This document shows positions 43,991 through 56,335 of a stretch of DNA of 64,000 bases, one piece after another. The DNA comes from Amborella trichopoda (lineage: Eukaryota; Streptophyta; Magnoliopsida; Amborellales; Amborellaceae). Location: the NCBI RefSeq assembly GCF_000471905.2, contig NW_006497083.1, positions 1,874,492-1,938,491 of the forward strand, given 5' to 3'. A model generated the notes under the pieces. The model saw only the letters and a list, made by a program, of their open reading frames with translations, did no database searches and was not told the origin of the DNA. The translations under genes and the position numbers were made by a program. Positions within the stretch are counted from its first letter, which is position 1, and every line of letters starts with the position of its first letter.

Positions 43991-45631
43991 TAGCGGGCGT
44001 TGGGTGAGAGTAGTATTTGGGCTCCGACCCGGTCTTGGCCTCCGTCGCATGGGGTTTCATGTTCAATGGTAAAATTTGCTCAGACCTCGGGCCTGAGCCA
44101 GACCCGGTTTGGCCCATTAATGTTTGGCCTTCTTTGAATGTGGCTGGGATTCTCATTTTATGAGGGGCATTGGGGAAAGCATAGAATATATAAAGGGGGT
44201 AAAACTCCATTTCACTGCTTCTCACTGAAGGTAAAAACTTTTAAGTAAAAATTTTAAACTGCGAGAGGGAGATTTTTTCGGTGAGGGCCTCATTGAGCAC
44301 ACAAGAGATTCCGACAAAGTTAGCGGGAGTTTGTCGATGCAAAGGGAAAGTTGCGGCTAAGGGGAAGAATAAGCCCCAGGGAAGGCCGTGATTTTTCAGA
44401 GTTGCAAGGTAAAAGGAGTTCAACGAGGAACTCCGGCTGTGGTTTTAAGGGTTCCGGCAAAGGGAGGACGAAGTGGGAGTTGCAGCAGTGGACTGTGCAG
44501 GGCTTTAGCAGTTTTCCCGTTGGGTGCGACTGGTTTCCCGATAAATTGAGGGAGGTTTGGAGAGGTTTTTTGACAGCATAAGGGAGTTTCCAACAGGAAT
44601 CCAAAGGGTCAGGGGGAAGCAAACCGTTGCTGAAGCTGGATGGTTGAGGGAAGGCGAATGGTTGCAAGAAGGCGAACGGTTTACATTGGAAATCGTGCAT
44701 TCCTCAAGGAAGCGAAGCATCATAGGCCTTAAAAACGAGGCACAACCGACGCTGACCCTCGAGAAAAAAAAAGGCAGCCGACACTGGGGATTAAAAGCAT
44801 AGTCGGCACTTAGCCTTCGGAAGACATAGCTGGTGCTGGCCTTAGATGGCGCTTACCAATGGATGGTGGGCATCATGATGCGCACGGTGTTGCTCGCATG
44901 TGGCAGTGAGTTGCATGTAGGAATTGTTGTGCACGGTGATGAGCAATGTGCGGCGGTGTTCATGCACGACGCTGATTTGGGTCGGCAAAGGTTGGTGACC
45001 GGTGATAAGATCTAGCTTGTGATACCTGTTGAAAGCCAAGTCCTCCAGCGCAACAATTAAGTCCATGTTGTTCTGTAGAAGGGAATCCACTGTGAATAGG
45101 GTATGCTCTCCATCATAGGCCAGTTCCTTGCCAGAGAAGCCTGCCTTGTATGTTTGATATACACATCAGATGAATTAACACTGACTCAGAAATGGTTGGC
45201 TTCTTCTTTTGGCCTATAACCATCCTCTTTGGTGGCACTTGTCAGATGAACTGAAGCTAACTTCTCCAAGTGGTTTTGCTTCTTCTTCATGAGGAGAGCA
45301 TTTCTTTGGTTGGTTTGCTTCTTCTTCATAAGGAAAACATTTCTTTTAGCATGTAATTGTCCTCTTATCCTTAGATGCAAGAGCAACATTATAGGTTTTT
45401 GATTGGTAATCGTCGTCTTATCCTCAGATGCAAGAGCAACACTTTTGGTGTCAATTGTTTTCTTTTCCTCAGATATAAGAGAATTGTAATCTCCCTAATA
45501 ATGGGATTTTTAGCTTGTCTCTTATAACTCGTTTTTACTGCAATAAAAAGAGTTAGAATTTGTTCAAACTGTCTTGCTTTCTTTGCATTGAGTCTTTTTT
45601 TTCTTGAATATGCATCACGGATAATACTTCA
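43991..45631. other. G3 tail, remaining non-coding sequence
   Basis: Non-coding between the 27-bp array and the end of integrase. It has short duplications of GCTTCTTCTTCATRAGGA (about 45275 and 45315) and CTTATCCTYAGATGCAAGAG (about 45362 and 45417). No gene supported. Confidence 0.5.
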
Positions 45632-46700
45632 TTAGATATCATCCATTGATAGGGGGCATTGCCTCCCCCCATCGAGATGTGCCAGTATGTAAGCTCCATT
45701 TAGCGAGACCATTTTTACAATAAAAGAACCTTCCCACTTGGGTTCAAACTTCCCTCTACGACGTCCATGCATAACAATCGGCCTTTTGACGGCTAGAACT
45801 GAATCACCATGGGTGAATGAGCTGACCTTGACGGACTTATCAAAAGCCCTCTTCATTCTCCCATGGTTGAGTTTGAGGTTTTGCTGAGCCTCTAATATCT
45901 TTTCATCGAGTGCATCCAATTCTTGATACCGGAGTTTGAATCTTTCATCTTCGGTTAGTCCTTGATATATAACAACTCGAAATGAAGGGATTTGAATTTC
46001 GAGAGGTAAAACTTCTTCACCCCCATAGACTAGAGAATAAGGAGTGGAATCGGTAGCATTTCTTGTAGTAGTACGATATGCCCATACTATTTTGAGAAGC
46101 TTCTTATGTCAATTCTTCTTCATCTTTGATACTAACTTTCGTAAAACATTACATAGGGTCTTAATGAAGGCCTCAACCAAGCCATTCACCCGAGGGTGGT
46201 ACATAGTCGAGTACTTCCATTCGAAACCGATCTGGTTAACCAAGCGATCAATGTGGTGACTTCTAAATTGAGGACCGTTGTCAGATATAATCCGGTCGAG
46301 CACTCAGACCCAATATATGATGTGATGTTGAACAAAGTTGGCCACTGTTGCCCCAAGAACTTGCTTAAGGGGGACCACTTGGAGAAATAATCTGTTGCAG
46401 CTAGAATAAAAACATGACCCATCACCAAAGGAGAGTCGATGGGTCCTACAATGTCCATACCCCATTGTGAAAAGGGCCATGATGCCACTATAGGGTGTAA
46501 GGGCTCTGGAGGTTGATGAACGAGGCTAGAATGTATTTGGCATACCTGGCACTTTTTAGCATAGTTTAGGGAATCAACAGTCATGGAAGGCCAATAATAT
46601 CCCAATCTGCGTATCCGTTCATAAAGCTTAGGACCAGACTGTTGTAGTCCACAAATGCCTGAGAGTACTTCTCTAACACCCTATTTGCCTCTTGCACGTC
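45632..46700 (-). pseudogene. G3 integrase
   Basis: Minus strand blocks: zinc-finger region with GICGLQQSGPKLYERI (the second His position is Gln), GYYWPSMTVDS, VHQPPEPLHPIVASWPF, WGMDIVGPIDSP (Asp), FILAATDYFSKW, RIISDNGPQFRS (Asp), YHPRVNGLVEAFIKTL (Glu), then MDALDEKILEAQ, FTHGDSVLAVKRPI and GKFEPKWEGSFIV. The DDE residues are all present. Frame changes near 46320 and 46600 and stops near 46105 break the ORF. Clearly a closer match to the G2 than to the G1 integrase. Confidence 0.88.
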
Positions 46701-47079
46701 GACACATCTAAGAAGAATACCGTCAAATGACCATCTAAAGAGAGCATCTCCTTCAAGGAGGGTATACTTGGTAGACATTCAACATACGTTGTTACGTTCA
46801 GCACGATCTTCCCAGAGCCTACCATGTTTTAGGAAACTAGTGATGGGCTCTTTCCAATCTTCTACCTGCTCAATTTCGCGCATGTTAAGTCAAAGAATTA
46901 TGGTTCTTAGTTTCGAACCTTAGCTCATTGACTCCGTGCCATTTCTTGTTTAGTCTTAATTACTTATTTAGCTGATATAAGTGCTCTGAATGGATAAGGA
47001 GGGCACTCAAGGAAGATATTTCTCTCATCATCTGTGTCTACTTCGGTTTTTAGTTCAATGTGTCTTCATTCTGCCACCC

Positions 47080-47650
47080 AAACAAGCGTGGGTCCTGATG
47101 AGGATAATTGAATTGTAGCCCCAAGTTTTGCAAGTGCATCAGCCTGCGAGTGTAGCCTCCTGGGGATGTGACTCAAGGATACGTCCTGAAACTGGGCCAT
47201 CTACGATTTTTCAATATCATGATAATGCTTGACAGTGTCTTTTCTCACGTCATAGATCCCTTTGAGCTGCCAAATAACCTACTCAAAGTCGCCATAGATC
47301 TTGAGCTGCTCCAAGTCTAGATCGAAAGCTATCTCTAACCCGATTATACGGGCCTGATATTATGCTTCATTATGAGAACTGACCTCGACGAGAGAGAAAG
47401 AAAGTGGCAATATTACTCCTTTTGGTGTTACGAATACCACTACGGCTCCTCCTCGGTCACATTGGAAGGCTCCGTCGAAGTACAATTCCCACGCATGAGA
47501 AAGATCAACACATAATGCTTCTTCATCAGGGAGGTCGCTTGATAATGGAGATTCTGTCGGTACGGGATGTGCTGCGATAAAATCGGGCAAGGCTTGGCCC
47601 TTGATGGCCTTTTGTGGGACATACGTGATGTCAAATTCCATGAGCAATAA
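47080..47650 (-). pseudogene. G3 RNase H
   Basis: Starts FDITYVPQKAIKGQALPDF, then WELYFDGAFQCDRGGA (catalytic Asp), LSFSLVEVSSHNEA, stop, YQARIIGLEIA, LKIYGDFE, stop, and the C-terminal SHIPRRLHSQADALAKLG. Two stops in otherwise one readable frame. Better preserved than the G2 copy at the first catalytic position. Confidence 0.8.
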
Positions 47651-47659
47651 TGCCCACTT

Positions 47660-48720
47660 AGCAAGACGTCCTGACAGTCACATGCATGTCATGAGAAACT
47701 TTACAGGATCTACTTTTGATATAAGTTTCACTTCATGGCCAAGTAAGTAATGGCGAAATTTTTGTACCACGAAGATTAAGACCGAGCACATCTTCTATAT
47801 AGGGGATAATTCTTCTCGACCCCTTGCATCCTGCGGCTGAGGTGGTATAATGCCGTTTCTTTTCCCTCGTCATTGTTTCGTGCCAACAATTCCCCTAGTG
47901 ACTTGTCCAAAGCGGTCACGTAAAGGATGAGGGGTTTTCCCAACACTGATGTAGAGAGCACTAGGTTGAGTAAATATTTGATATCATCAAGAGCTACCTA
48001 ACATGCTTCATCCCAAATGAATGGGGTATCTTTCTTTAATAGGTGAGTAAAGGGTTTACAACAGCCTGAGAGATTTGAGATGAATCTGCAGATGTACGCC
48101 AGCTGCCCTTGAAGAAAGCGTAGCTCTCGTAGTGTAGTTGGTGATGGCATTTCTTGGATCGCCCTGATCTTGACTGACTCAACTTCAAGCCCTCGATGTC
48201 TGACAATGAACCCCAATAAATTTCCAGAACGCACGCCAAACGCGCACTTCAGTGGATTCATTTTAAGTTGATGGATGCGTAGTCACTTGACTCTCTCATG
48301 TGAGCATCCTTCTCTTCAGATTTTACCACCAAGTCATCTACATAACACTCCATCTCCTTGTGCATCATGTCTTTGAAGAAGGTTGTCATTGCTCTCTTAT
48401 ATGTGGCACCAGTATTCTTTAATCTGAAAGGCATCGTTGTGTAACAGAAGACCCCTTTCGGAGTTAAGAACACAATGGCTTCCTCATCTTCGGGCGTCAT
48501 CCGTATCAGATTATACCCCGAGTACCCGTTAATGAAGGAAAAGATTTGACAGTGAGCTGTAGAGTCGATGAGCATCTCGGTGAATGGAAACGGGAAGTCA
48601 TCCTTAGGACAGGTGATATTGAGGTCGTGAAAGTCAATGCAAACCCTGATTTGGCCATTTTTATTCTTGACTGGAACAACATTTGCTAGCCATTTCGGGT
48701 ACTTGAAAGTAGGCCTACGG
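47660..48720 (-). pseudogene. G3 reverse transcriptase
   Basis: Minus strand blocks: YPKWLANVVPVKNKNGQIRV, FHDLNITCPKDDFPFPF, FSFINGYSGYNLIRMTPEDE, MPFRLKNTGATYKRAM, YVDDLVVKSEEKDAHM, then after a frameshift near 48260 MNPLKCAFGVRSGNLLGFIV, LRFLQGQLAYICRFI, and the connection region ILYVTALDKSLGELL. YVDD is intact, but the first catalytic Asp (FMDGYSGYN) is Asn, so the enzyme would be inactive. Confidence 0.88.
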
Positions 48721-50079
48721 TCGGCTTTCTATTTTGGAGACATATTTACCGAGATGAAAGTAGGCCTACGGTCGGCTTCAACCCCTACATTTATTTCTTC
48801 GAGCTCATCAGCAGTAGCTTGACCGCCTTCTTTCCATTCTTCTGACGCTTCTTGCAACTCTTCATCATTGTTTTCAGAGGTCTTTTCATCAACCTCAAAT
48901 GCAAAGACTCATGACCCTGACATCTCTGCCTCTAATAGGGCTCCAATGTAGGTCATGCTTTCTACACCTTTCTCGAACCAAGGGATGGAAAGGAAAACCT
49001 CAAATGTGGAAAACATATCAAGTTGCAGAGCTTGTTTTGAAAGTTACACAAAAATTAAGGTTCAGCGATGGTTGGGCGAGAAGCGTCCTCATATGAATCA
49101 CACGATATTTGCACGGTTGCCTAAAGTGTTTGCCCCATGCTAGCTGGTGCTTCATAGACTTGTCCGATGTGGCAAGCTGCTAAGAATAAGAACTATGCCC
49201 CCTTGATTCTCCCAGTCTCTGCTCAAAATCGGGCTCAAGGGCCACTAGGGTTTCCTTGGCTTTGACTTTTTGTGCTTCTCTGAGGAAAATGGTTGTGCTT
49301 TGGCTCGAGCTGCCAGGGTGTCAACAACTGTTAAGAATCCAGCTGCCTAGGCCATCGTCTTTTTCAACCGCCTTTGTTACGTCCTGGTTATATTGGATCC
49401 TTCAAGTTCTCTGTCGAGAGCCTCGAAGTCTGGGCATTTCAAGATTATACCTGCAGGAGACATAGAAGAGGAAGGATGAGAAGTAGAAGAAGAAGAAGGG
49501 TCAGAAAGTGGGGGACTTTTAAGGTCATTCCCCTCATTAGATCGATATAGGCAGCTTTTTACGTCATCACTAGAGCTAGACGTGTGCAGGAGGTCTTTTA
49601 GGTCTTTCCATTACTTAGACTATTGGGGAGTGCTTTTAACGTCGTCATCATCGTTGGACGTGCTCTGAGTGGAAGATGACTTTGGGAGATCCTCTCGATG
49701 AGACCGGGAAGGAAGAAGGATCATGCCAGGGATAAAATCCAGTAAAGTTGGCAGTGGGGGAAGGAGCCTGAGAAATTCTTGCTCAACTGGCGGTTGAGCC
49801 GTCTTGTTTCTCCGGCAAGCAGCCCTTGATGTGCGTCTCCTTCTGGTTTTCTGAGGTGGTGTTTGATTCGTCTCGCTAGGCTTGTGAATAGCGCTAGCTT
49901 GGAGAACTGCTTCTCATCTTAAGGACTTGAGTCTACTTTGCCCGTGGTGGACTATCCATGACTGGGGAGTCGAGGGTTCAATAGAATCTGAATCATTAGG
50001 TCTTATGTTGGGAGGTCCTCTTACATTGGTGGAGTAGTAGCTTGGGGATCACTTACTGGACTGCTGTAAAACTCCTGAC
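48721..50079 (-). other. G3 decayed protease/spacer zone
   Basis: Protease and the RT N-terminus are expected here, but no protease motif is readable and all minus-strand frames have many stops. A 58-bp local duplication (GAAAGTAGGCCTACGGTCGG at about 48706 and 48764) marks the RT edge. Either deleted and replaced, or very strongly decayed. Confidence 0.5.
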
Positions 50080-51555
50080 ATTCCCTCATTTTCTTTGCGA
50101 ATATATCATGGAAACTAGTGCATTCCCACAGGTAGTGACCCCATATCTGGTGATACGGGCACCAACGGTCCTCAGTCCCCCTCGCAAGGCGTCGAGGCTA
50201 CCTTGCCGGCTTCGGTGTGATTAGGCCTTTGTTTTCCTCTTGGACGGTTACTGCATGGGAGGCTTCTGCTGCCCCGAAGGCCTTCTTTAAGTCCTCAAGC
50301 TTTATCTGACCCTTTAGAACCAGAGCCTCGATAATATCTTTTAGGGTAAAGTAGTCATTTGTGGGGTGATTGATCCTTCTATGGTAAGCTCAATAATTCA
50401 CCTAAGTATCAAGCCCAGCTTGCTAAGGGAACTTGGCTTCTGGAAGCTTGACCATATTTTGTTCCAATAATAACTGTAATAGTGTAGGGACCCATTCCTT
50501 CTCAAGGGGGTAGACCTTGTTCCTATGCCTAGTGAAATAATCATCCCGATTAAGATTCATCGATGGGGGTACTCGATTGTACGACTGTTGTTGCATGCCT
50601 GCTTGAGGCATTGTCTTTGTTGTGCTCAACCCTTTGGAAAGGTCCAAAGTTTGGGAGGGAGCCTTCTTCGGATCAGTGACCACGACGATTGCACTGATCA
50701 CTCCTTTTTGTTAGCTTCCCCAGGTGTTGTTCCGAGAGCTACCATTGTCCCAGTTTCCTAGAGCTTGCAAGCTGTTATCGTGACCCGCCATAGTGGCGTG
50801 ATAGGCTTTCTATGCGGACTGATTTAAAGATCAGCTCTGACATGGAAGTTGGATTAGAGGCCTCGATGTGTACAGCAATTTCAGGTCGTACGTTCCACAC
50901 ACAAGTTTGAACTGCTTCCTACTCAGGAATAGGAATGGGATAGCGAGCAACCAAGTTTCTCCATCTTGATATGAACTGGTCCATGGGCTCATCGGGGTCT
51001 TGAGTCAGGGTGAGAAGTTCAATGGTTTGAACCTCTCTTTTGACCTCATAGAAACACTGGTGGAATAGTTTCTCCATTTCCTCCCACGTATGCGCTGAGT
51101 TTGTAGGAAGACGAGCATACCACTGAAAAGCTAGGCCGTCAAGGGTTTCAACAAACTGACGGAGAAGAAGTCTTTCGTCAGCCGTTGTTTCTCGACATAA
51201 CGATATGCTGGTTCGAGGATGTGGTTCCGTTGAATAGAGGAAACTTTCATTTCTTATAATCTGAGGGAAACGGATCCTGGTCAATGTATAAAGGGTACGG
51301 CCTTTGATAAGGTGTTGCACCCTGTATCCTCATAATTTGTTTGCTTTTTAGGTTATAAGTCACCATAGCATCAATGTTTGCCTGAGAGATGGGGTAAGGG
51401 ACAGAATTGTCATGTGAGGCAGAGGGAAGGGGTTGCCTTGGAGGTGCACCATCAGAGTGATGGGAATTGACCTCATGGTTAGCTGATTGGCGTGCGGCAT
51501 CTATACGATCGATCTTTTCCATCATCGCACGCACCATATCCTCGAACTTGTTCAT
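50080..51555 (-). pseudogene. G3 gag
   Basis: Capsid protein. N-terminal part from 51555 (MNKFEDMVRAMMEKID). The core gag domain at 51250-50919 reads LDGLAFQWYARLPTNS, TWEEMEKLFHQCF, PDEPMDQFISRWRNL. The C-terminal part at 50701-50080 has YFTRHRNKVYPLE, HRRINHPTNDYFTLKDI, and CPYHQIWGHYLWEC in place of a regular zinc knuckle. Frameshifts near 51300 and 50900. G2 has lost this gene, so G3 is the only one of the Ogre-like pair with gag. Confidence 0.85.
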
Positions 51556-51699
51556 GCGCTCTTCTAGCGAGTTGCCAGAATTGTTTACAACTATTACGCT
51601 GACTGTTTCTCCAAGGAGGTCAACCTTCGTTAGAGTTGAAGCCCTGTGAACTTGACGGGTCGTGCGCGGTAGATCAGTTAGCAGGGGGTCAGCATGTCC

Positions 51700-53165
51700 A
51701 AACTAGACTTGACTCTTGTATGTCGATCGCGTGAGGACCGGTTCTCGACGGTCTTGGGACTGTGGCTGCTGAGTGGCTGGGTCATCTTCTAAGACACTAA
51801 CCACAATGCAGCACTCATGGCCTTCTTCTTCAGGCTTTGTCATCTGAAGAGGGTAGAAGGGATTCAAGCGAAGAGGATCATTATACTTAGTTGCCCTGAT
51901 CGCCTTGGTCACTTCCTTGGTCAGAATTTGTAGTCCTCTTTCATGCTTAGCTTTGAGGCTTTGATGGACCTCTAGCCAAAACTATGATCGGGATTGAGGC
52001 TGATTGGCTCTTCTTGCACAAGATAGAGCTATCTCCATCAAGTGCGACAAAGGATTAGGGTCAAGAACTGGAGTCATCTTGGGCTGTGGAGGATGAAGGA
52101 CTCGCTCTTCCATCAGGTCTTTGCCCTGAGCTCTCTTGTGGGCTCCGGAGACATGACCGAAATGACGGAACTGGTTCAGGATGGTACTCTTGGGGAAAGT
52201 CTTCGAGTACCAAGGCTGAAGGTGCTTGCTCGAAGAAGGGGGAGCAAGCAAGAGCAGGGTTGACTCGTGACGAGGCCTGAGTCGAGGGCGAGGGGTTGTT
52301 TGTGACGGCAACGCGTGTGAGCCCCTTGAGATCACTGGAGATTGGGGGTCAGCACGGGCTCGAGCAAGTTGTCTAGCCTTAGGAGGCCGAGAATTGCGAG
52401 CAGGTGTTTGTGAGAGAGGTCTGACCCTTATAGGGTGTGCTTGTGTGTGCTAAGTAGGAGAACAAGAAGGTCGTCTCCTGTGTACTGGGGTTGGCACAGC
52501 TATGATGTTGCCCCGAGTAGTGAGATGCATATGAGAAACGTGTGCATGACCTGGCTTTACGAGGTCTGATCTTGAACACTGACTCGAGGTAGTATAAGGG
52601 TTACCCTGAGATGTGGCTCTAGTGGATGACTCATGAGCCTTATGGTGTGTGCAAGGGGTGGAGGCCGCAAGGTCTCTCCCTCGATGTGTAAACCTTTAGG
52701 GATAGGGGCTTGTTGTGGTGTAGAAATATCGGGGGAAGCCTTGCGGTGACCCACAAAAGCAATGGCAAGTTGCTTGCCTTTTGCAGAAAGGGACTGGGCA
52801 GCCTTCCAGCGTACATTGACAATACGACCAGCAAGTGACTTGCCAGTGGCTGGGTGTATGTTGTGTGTGGCAACATATGTGCTGCCAATGCAGGGTGCCT
52901 TGGTAAACGTTCCACCAGAGCAAGGAGATGGGGAGTGAGGGACCTTTAAGTACCACCTCACACAGATCCAGGTTAAGACCTAAGAGCTAAACACAGGGTT
53001 TTTGCTCAATAGGAAGGTTGGGAACGAAGTTGGAGGAACTTGTTCCCTTGGGACACTCGCGAATGCAGGGATGAGAAAATCCCCGATCCGGATGAATGGG
53101 TTACAGAACCCGCAAGCCACAAGTGATGAGTGAAAATAGAAAAACAAAAAGGAGAAACTAGTCAA
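51700..53165 (-). pseudogene. G3 ORF1 (Ogre-type, function unknown)
   Basis: Several minus-strand frames covering the homologue of G2 ORF1: FIRIGDFLIPAFASVP, a middle part (GSTYVATHNIHPATGKSLAG, VRWKAAQSLSAKGKQL), PWYSKTFPKSTILNQF, then LRLNPFYPLQMTKPEEEG. It starts about 30 nt after the primer site. Stops and at least four frame changes. No enzymatic motif. Confidence 0.7.
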
Positions 53166-53195
53166 ACAAGTACGATCCGACTAAGGGGTAGTAAG

Positions 53196-53214
53196 TCCCC
53201 AGTAGAGTCGCCAA
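53196..53214 (-). promoter_or_regulatory. G3 primer binding site
   Basis: TGGCGACTCTACTGGGGAC on the minus strand, two bases after the 5' LTR end. Same type as in G2. Confidence 0.85.
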
Positions 53215-54041
53215 GCTGGTTAGGTGCCTCGATCTCGCCCTCCTGATCAGGATGATTGGGCAGCACTCTTCTCGGGTTTCAGGGAGACCTGAGATTGCTC
53301 TCTCGAGAACCTTGCTCAAGAACAAAGGCAGCTGGACCAACAGATGAGCGAGGAATTTAAAATGGGTTCCTGACATACTCGGGCTGGCTCGCGTGGGCGT
53401 CCTCTTAGATCATGAAGAAAGCCCCCCAATCGTAAACCTGTTTTGGAATCGCCTTCTTTGGCTTGTATTCTCATGTTTTCTACAATCACACACATATGGC
53501 AAGTGTTATAAGACAGGTAGGTCAACAGACCTCACCTTGCCTTTGGGTGAACGTACACAAGCGTGCACATTAAAAAAGAAGAAGAGAAGAATGAGAGAAG
53601 AAAGATGGCGGAGAGAAGAATTTGACCAGGCAGGGAGATCAACACTACAACTAAGTTGGTAGGTAATTGATCTGACGTGACAGTAAAATGGGCTCAATAA
53701 CTCAGATCGGCTCAACAGAATTTCTACTAGACATCAATACTGATACTGACTAGCTTGATACGATGGTTAGTCTGTCGTGGCAATAAAGCGAGCACAACAA
53801 CATTACCTCTAAACGACAGGACTACCATGGAAGGCTAATCTCGGCCCCTCTTAATCAAATGAAATAATAACAAAAAGAATAGAAATCATATAGAATGAAT
53901 AAGAAGTAAGATAAGAGAAGAAGAAGAGAATAGAAAGAAGGAGAGGAAAAGAAAGAAAGGCGGAGAAGAGTGTGAGAGAAGAGGGAAGGAAGGAGCAAAG
54001 ACAGACACGGACTGCAATAAGAGGAGGAGAAAGAAAACTTA

Positions 54042-54445
54042 ATCGATGACGTATCCCCGTCAGCTGTGACAAGAAGGGAGAAGAAGAAAAAGGCGCAGGC
54101 GGCAATGTGCTTCCGTTGACTGTGGCAGAAGATAGGAGAGAGGAGACACAGGCAACGCTAGGCCTTCGTCGGTCGTGCCAGGAGAAGAGGCATAAGAAGA
54201 CACAGGCGACGCTAAGCCTTCGCTGACTATGTTAGACAAAGAAAAGAGAGAGGACACAAACGGCACTAAGCATCACTGGCTGTGTTAAAAGGAGAGATAA
54301 GACACAGGCGGGCGCTAAGCATCGCCGGCTGTATTAGGAGAAGAGGAGGGATAGGAAACAGGCAGCGTTAAGCATCGTCAGCTGTGTTAGGAGAAGAGGA
54401 GGGATAGGACATAGGCGGCGCTAAGCATCGTCAGCTGTGTTAGGA
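54042..54445. repeat. Tandem hairpin array in G3 5' LTR
   Basis: Same array as 38965-39370. The unit near 54303 has the clearest fold (GGCGGGCGC / GCGCCGGCTG type pairing around CTAAGCAT). Confidence 0.75.
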
Positions 54446-54672
54446 AAAGAGTAGAGAGAAAGAGAGATAGAAACAAGAAGAGAGAGAAAGAGAGATAGAG
54501 ACGAGAAGAAGAGAGAGAAAGAGAGATAAAAATGAGAATAAGAGAGAGAAAGAGAGATAAAGATGAGAAGAAGAGAGAGAAAGAGAAAGAGGAGAGGAGA
54601 GAAGGAGAGAGAGAAAGAGAGAAAAAAGAGGAGAGGAGAGAAGAGGAGAGAGAAAGAAGGGAGAAGAGAGAA
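54440..54672. repeat. GA-rich microsatellite in G3 5' LTR
   Basis: Purine run of GAGAGAAAGAGAGATA units, counterpart of 39366-39640. ORFs here of the REKERE type are artefacts of the repeat. Confidence 0.85.
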
Positions 54673-56026
54673 ATTTACCTTATCGATGGGTATCAGCCTT
54701 TTTCTTCTCTTTCCTCTCTCTCTCTCCAATACGAACTTACGAACTCGAGAAAAAATTGAAATTTTATTGAATGATCGAAAGTTGAACTGAAGGTCGTTTA
54801 CAATTTGGCTTTACATGTTTATATAGAATTGGGCACAAACATGGGTGGACGCCCAAAAACTACCTAGAATTGAAGATAATTACAATTTAATTCAATTAAA
54901 AGAAATTCCAAAAATTGGCACAAAAAGACTGTTTTTTCCCTACCTAACAATGTGTGGAATTTCAGAATAATCACTACTGCCACCCGAAACTTGTGTGATC
55001 TTTCATGACTGATTCGGGGCTGCTCTACTGCTTGTTTGATCAGCATGACGATCGATTTGATACCAATTTCGAGCTATGAATCATGTTTTTAAGCCATGAT
55101 TGTGAAACTTGAAATTTGCTTGAATCTTGAAAACTTTGGATCGATTTTGTGTTCATTTCTTGATGTTTTTCTTTAGTTTCTTCATTGAATTGCATAGAGC
55201 ATGCTATCATGATCACGTTGCAATAAACACAACTCGATTTCATGTACAAATGAAGATTTTGTCGTCTTGAGTATTTGGCCAGAATCTTGAAATCCAATGG
55301 CCAAAATTTACAACAGTTTCAAAGCCTTTTGTGTGAAATCCAACCATTCATCATACTCGGAGTTCGGACCAAAGATACCTTTGGACCTTACGCACATAAT
55401 GCAATTGGTTTCGTGCCGATCGGGTATGCAAGCGTCGTGATTTGGCCACCAGAGTGAGGCATGCTGCTACTGATTTTTCAGCAACTTTCTTCACAGATCA
55501 GCAACTTCTCTCTAATTTTTCTCCCTGCTAGGGTATCGTCACGAGGCATACCACATATCAAAATTCTCATCTTGAAGATACAAACATGCTAGCAAAATTT
55601 GAATGCGATCCAACTTGAAACGCGTGAGATATGGGTCCTAAAAGTCAATACCCGTGACTGTGAAAGCAACCACCTTTAATGGTGTTTTGGTGCAAGGTGG
55701 CCACACGGGAATAGTGTGTGGCCTATTCCTTTTTAGTATTTTACCTATAACTTTATCCTGGAGTGCTCAGTTAAACTAAAACTTGACCCATAAGGGTTTT
55801 CGACTATACCGGATCCAATGGTGGTGGTCCCATAGCGATTTGACACGTCTAAAATATAGTTCTAATTACGGGGTCCATTTCATAATGAAACTTGGCAAGT
55901 GGCCTTTTGGAGTGCTGATGAAGATCTTGACTAGTTCTGGGGCAATTCGGAGACTGTCAAAATTTTCACTTTTTTGTAGGCTCAATTGATCAGAAGGACC
56001 AAGGTACTGAAAAATGTGTTCAAACA

Positions 56027-56335
56027 GCGTCATGAGAAAAAAGAAAATCAAAAAGCAGACGTGACCTCGAAGTCATGGGTAAAAATGCCTCACGGAGTCG
56101 ATGAAAACCACATTCATGGCACAACTCCTATTCAGTTCAAGTGAAAACACAAATGGGCGCTTGAATTAAAATAAAACAGGTTGGTGCAACTACTGCCTGA
56201 AAAACGAAGAAGACCACAGCCAACTTCAAGTAAGAAAAATCCAAATTCCAGCCCCAGTGCCAAAACTAAAATTCCCGACCCCATTGCTAAATCAAATCAA
56301 AACCAAAAATTAAAATTCCAGCCCCAATGCTAAAA
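56027..56335. other. G2 internal sequence right of G3
   Basis: Starts with the right G3 target copy GCGTC (56027-56031). Non-coding; leads into a tandem repeat with diverged half-units (CCAGCCCCARTGC). Confidence 0.5.

Larger units (their letters stand above)
38128..56026 (-). mobile_element. G3: Ogre-like Ty3/gypsy retrotransposon nested in G2
   Basis: Minus strand. 5' LTR 53217-56026, 3' LTR 38128-40982, both ending TG...CA (plus TGGTTAGGTGCC...GTTCAAACA). Target duplication GCGTA/GCGTC (four of five). Primer site TGGCGACTCTACTGGGGAC at 53196-53214 and purine tract GGAGGGGCAAGC before the 3' LTR. Gene order on the minus strand: ORF1, gag, decayed protease zone, RT, RNase H, integrase, then a 4.6-kb repeat-rich tail. 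Element length 17.9 kb. All ORFs are interrupted. Confidence 0.92.
53217..56026 (-). repeat. G3 5' LTR (2810 bp)
   Basis: Complete copy with TG...CA ends. TATATAAAC on the minus strand near 54817-54826 is a good TATA box, followed by the long pyrimidine tract (54672-54440) and the hairpin array. It differs from the 3' LTR by many substitutions and small indels, so the insertion is old. Confidence 0.92.

Noticed and set aside
44225-44802. Overlapping ORFs on both strands of the G3 tail
   Set aside because: No family motif, and the region is repeat-derived non-coding sequence between integrase and the 3' LTR.
48637-50224. Small plus-strand ORFs in the G3 protease zone
   Set aside because: Opposite to the element's coding strand, short, and without motifs.
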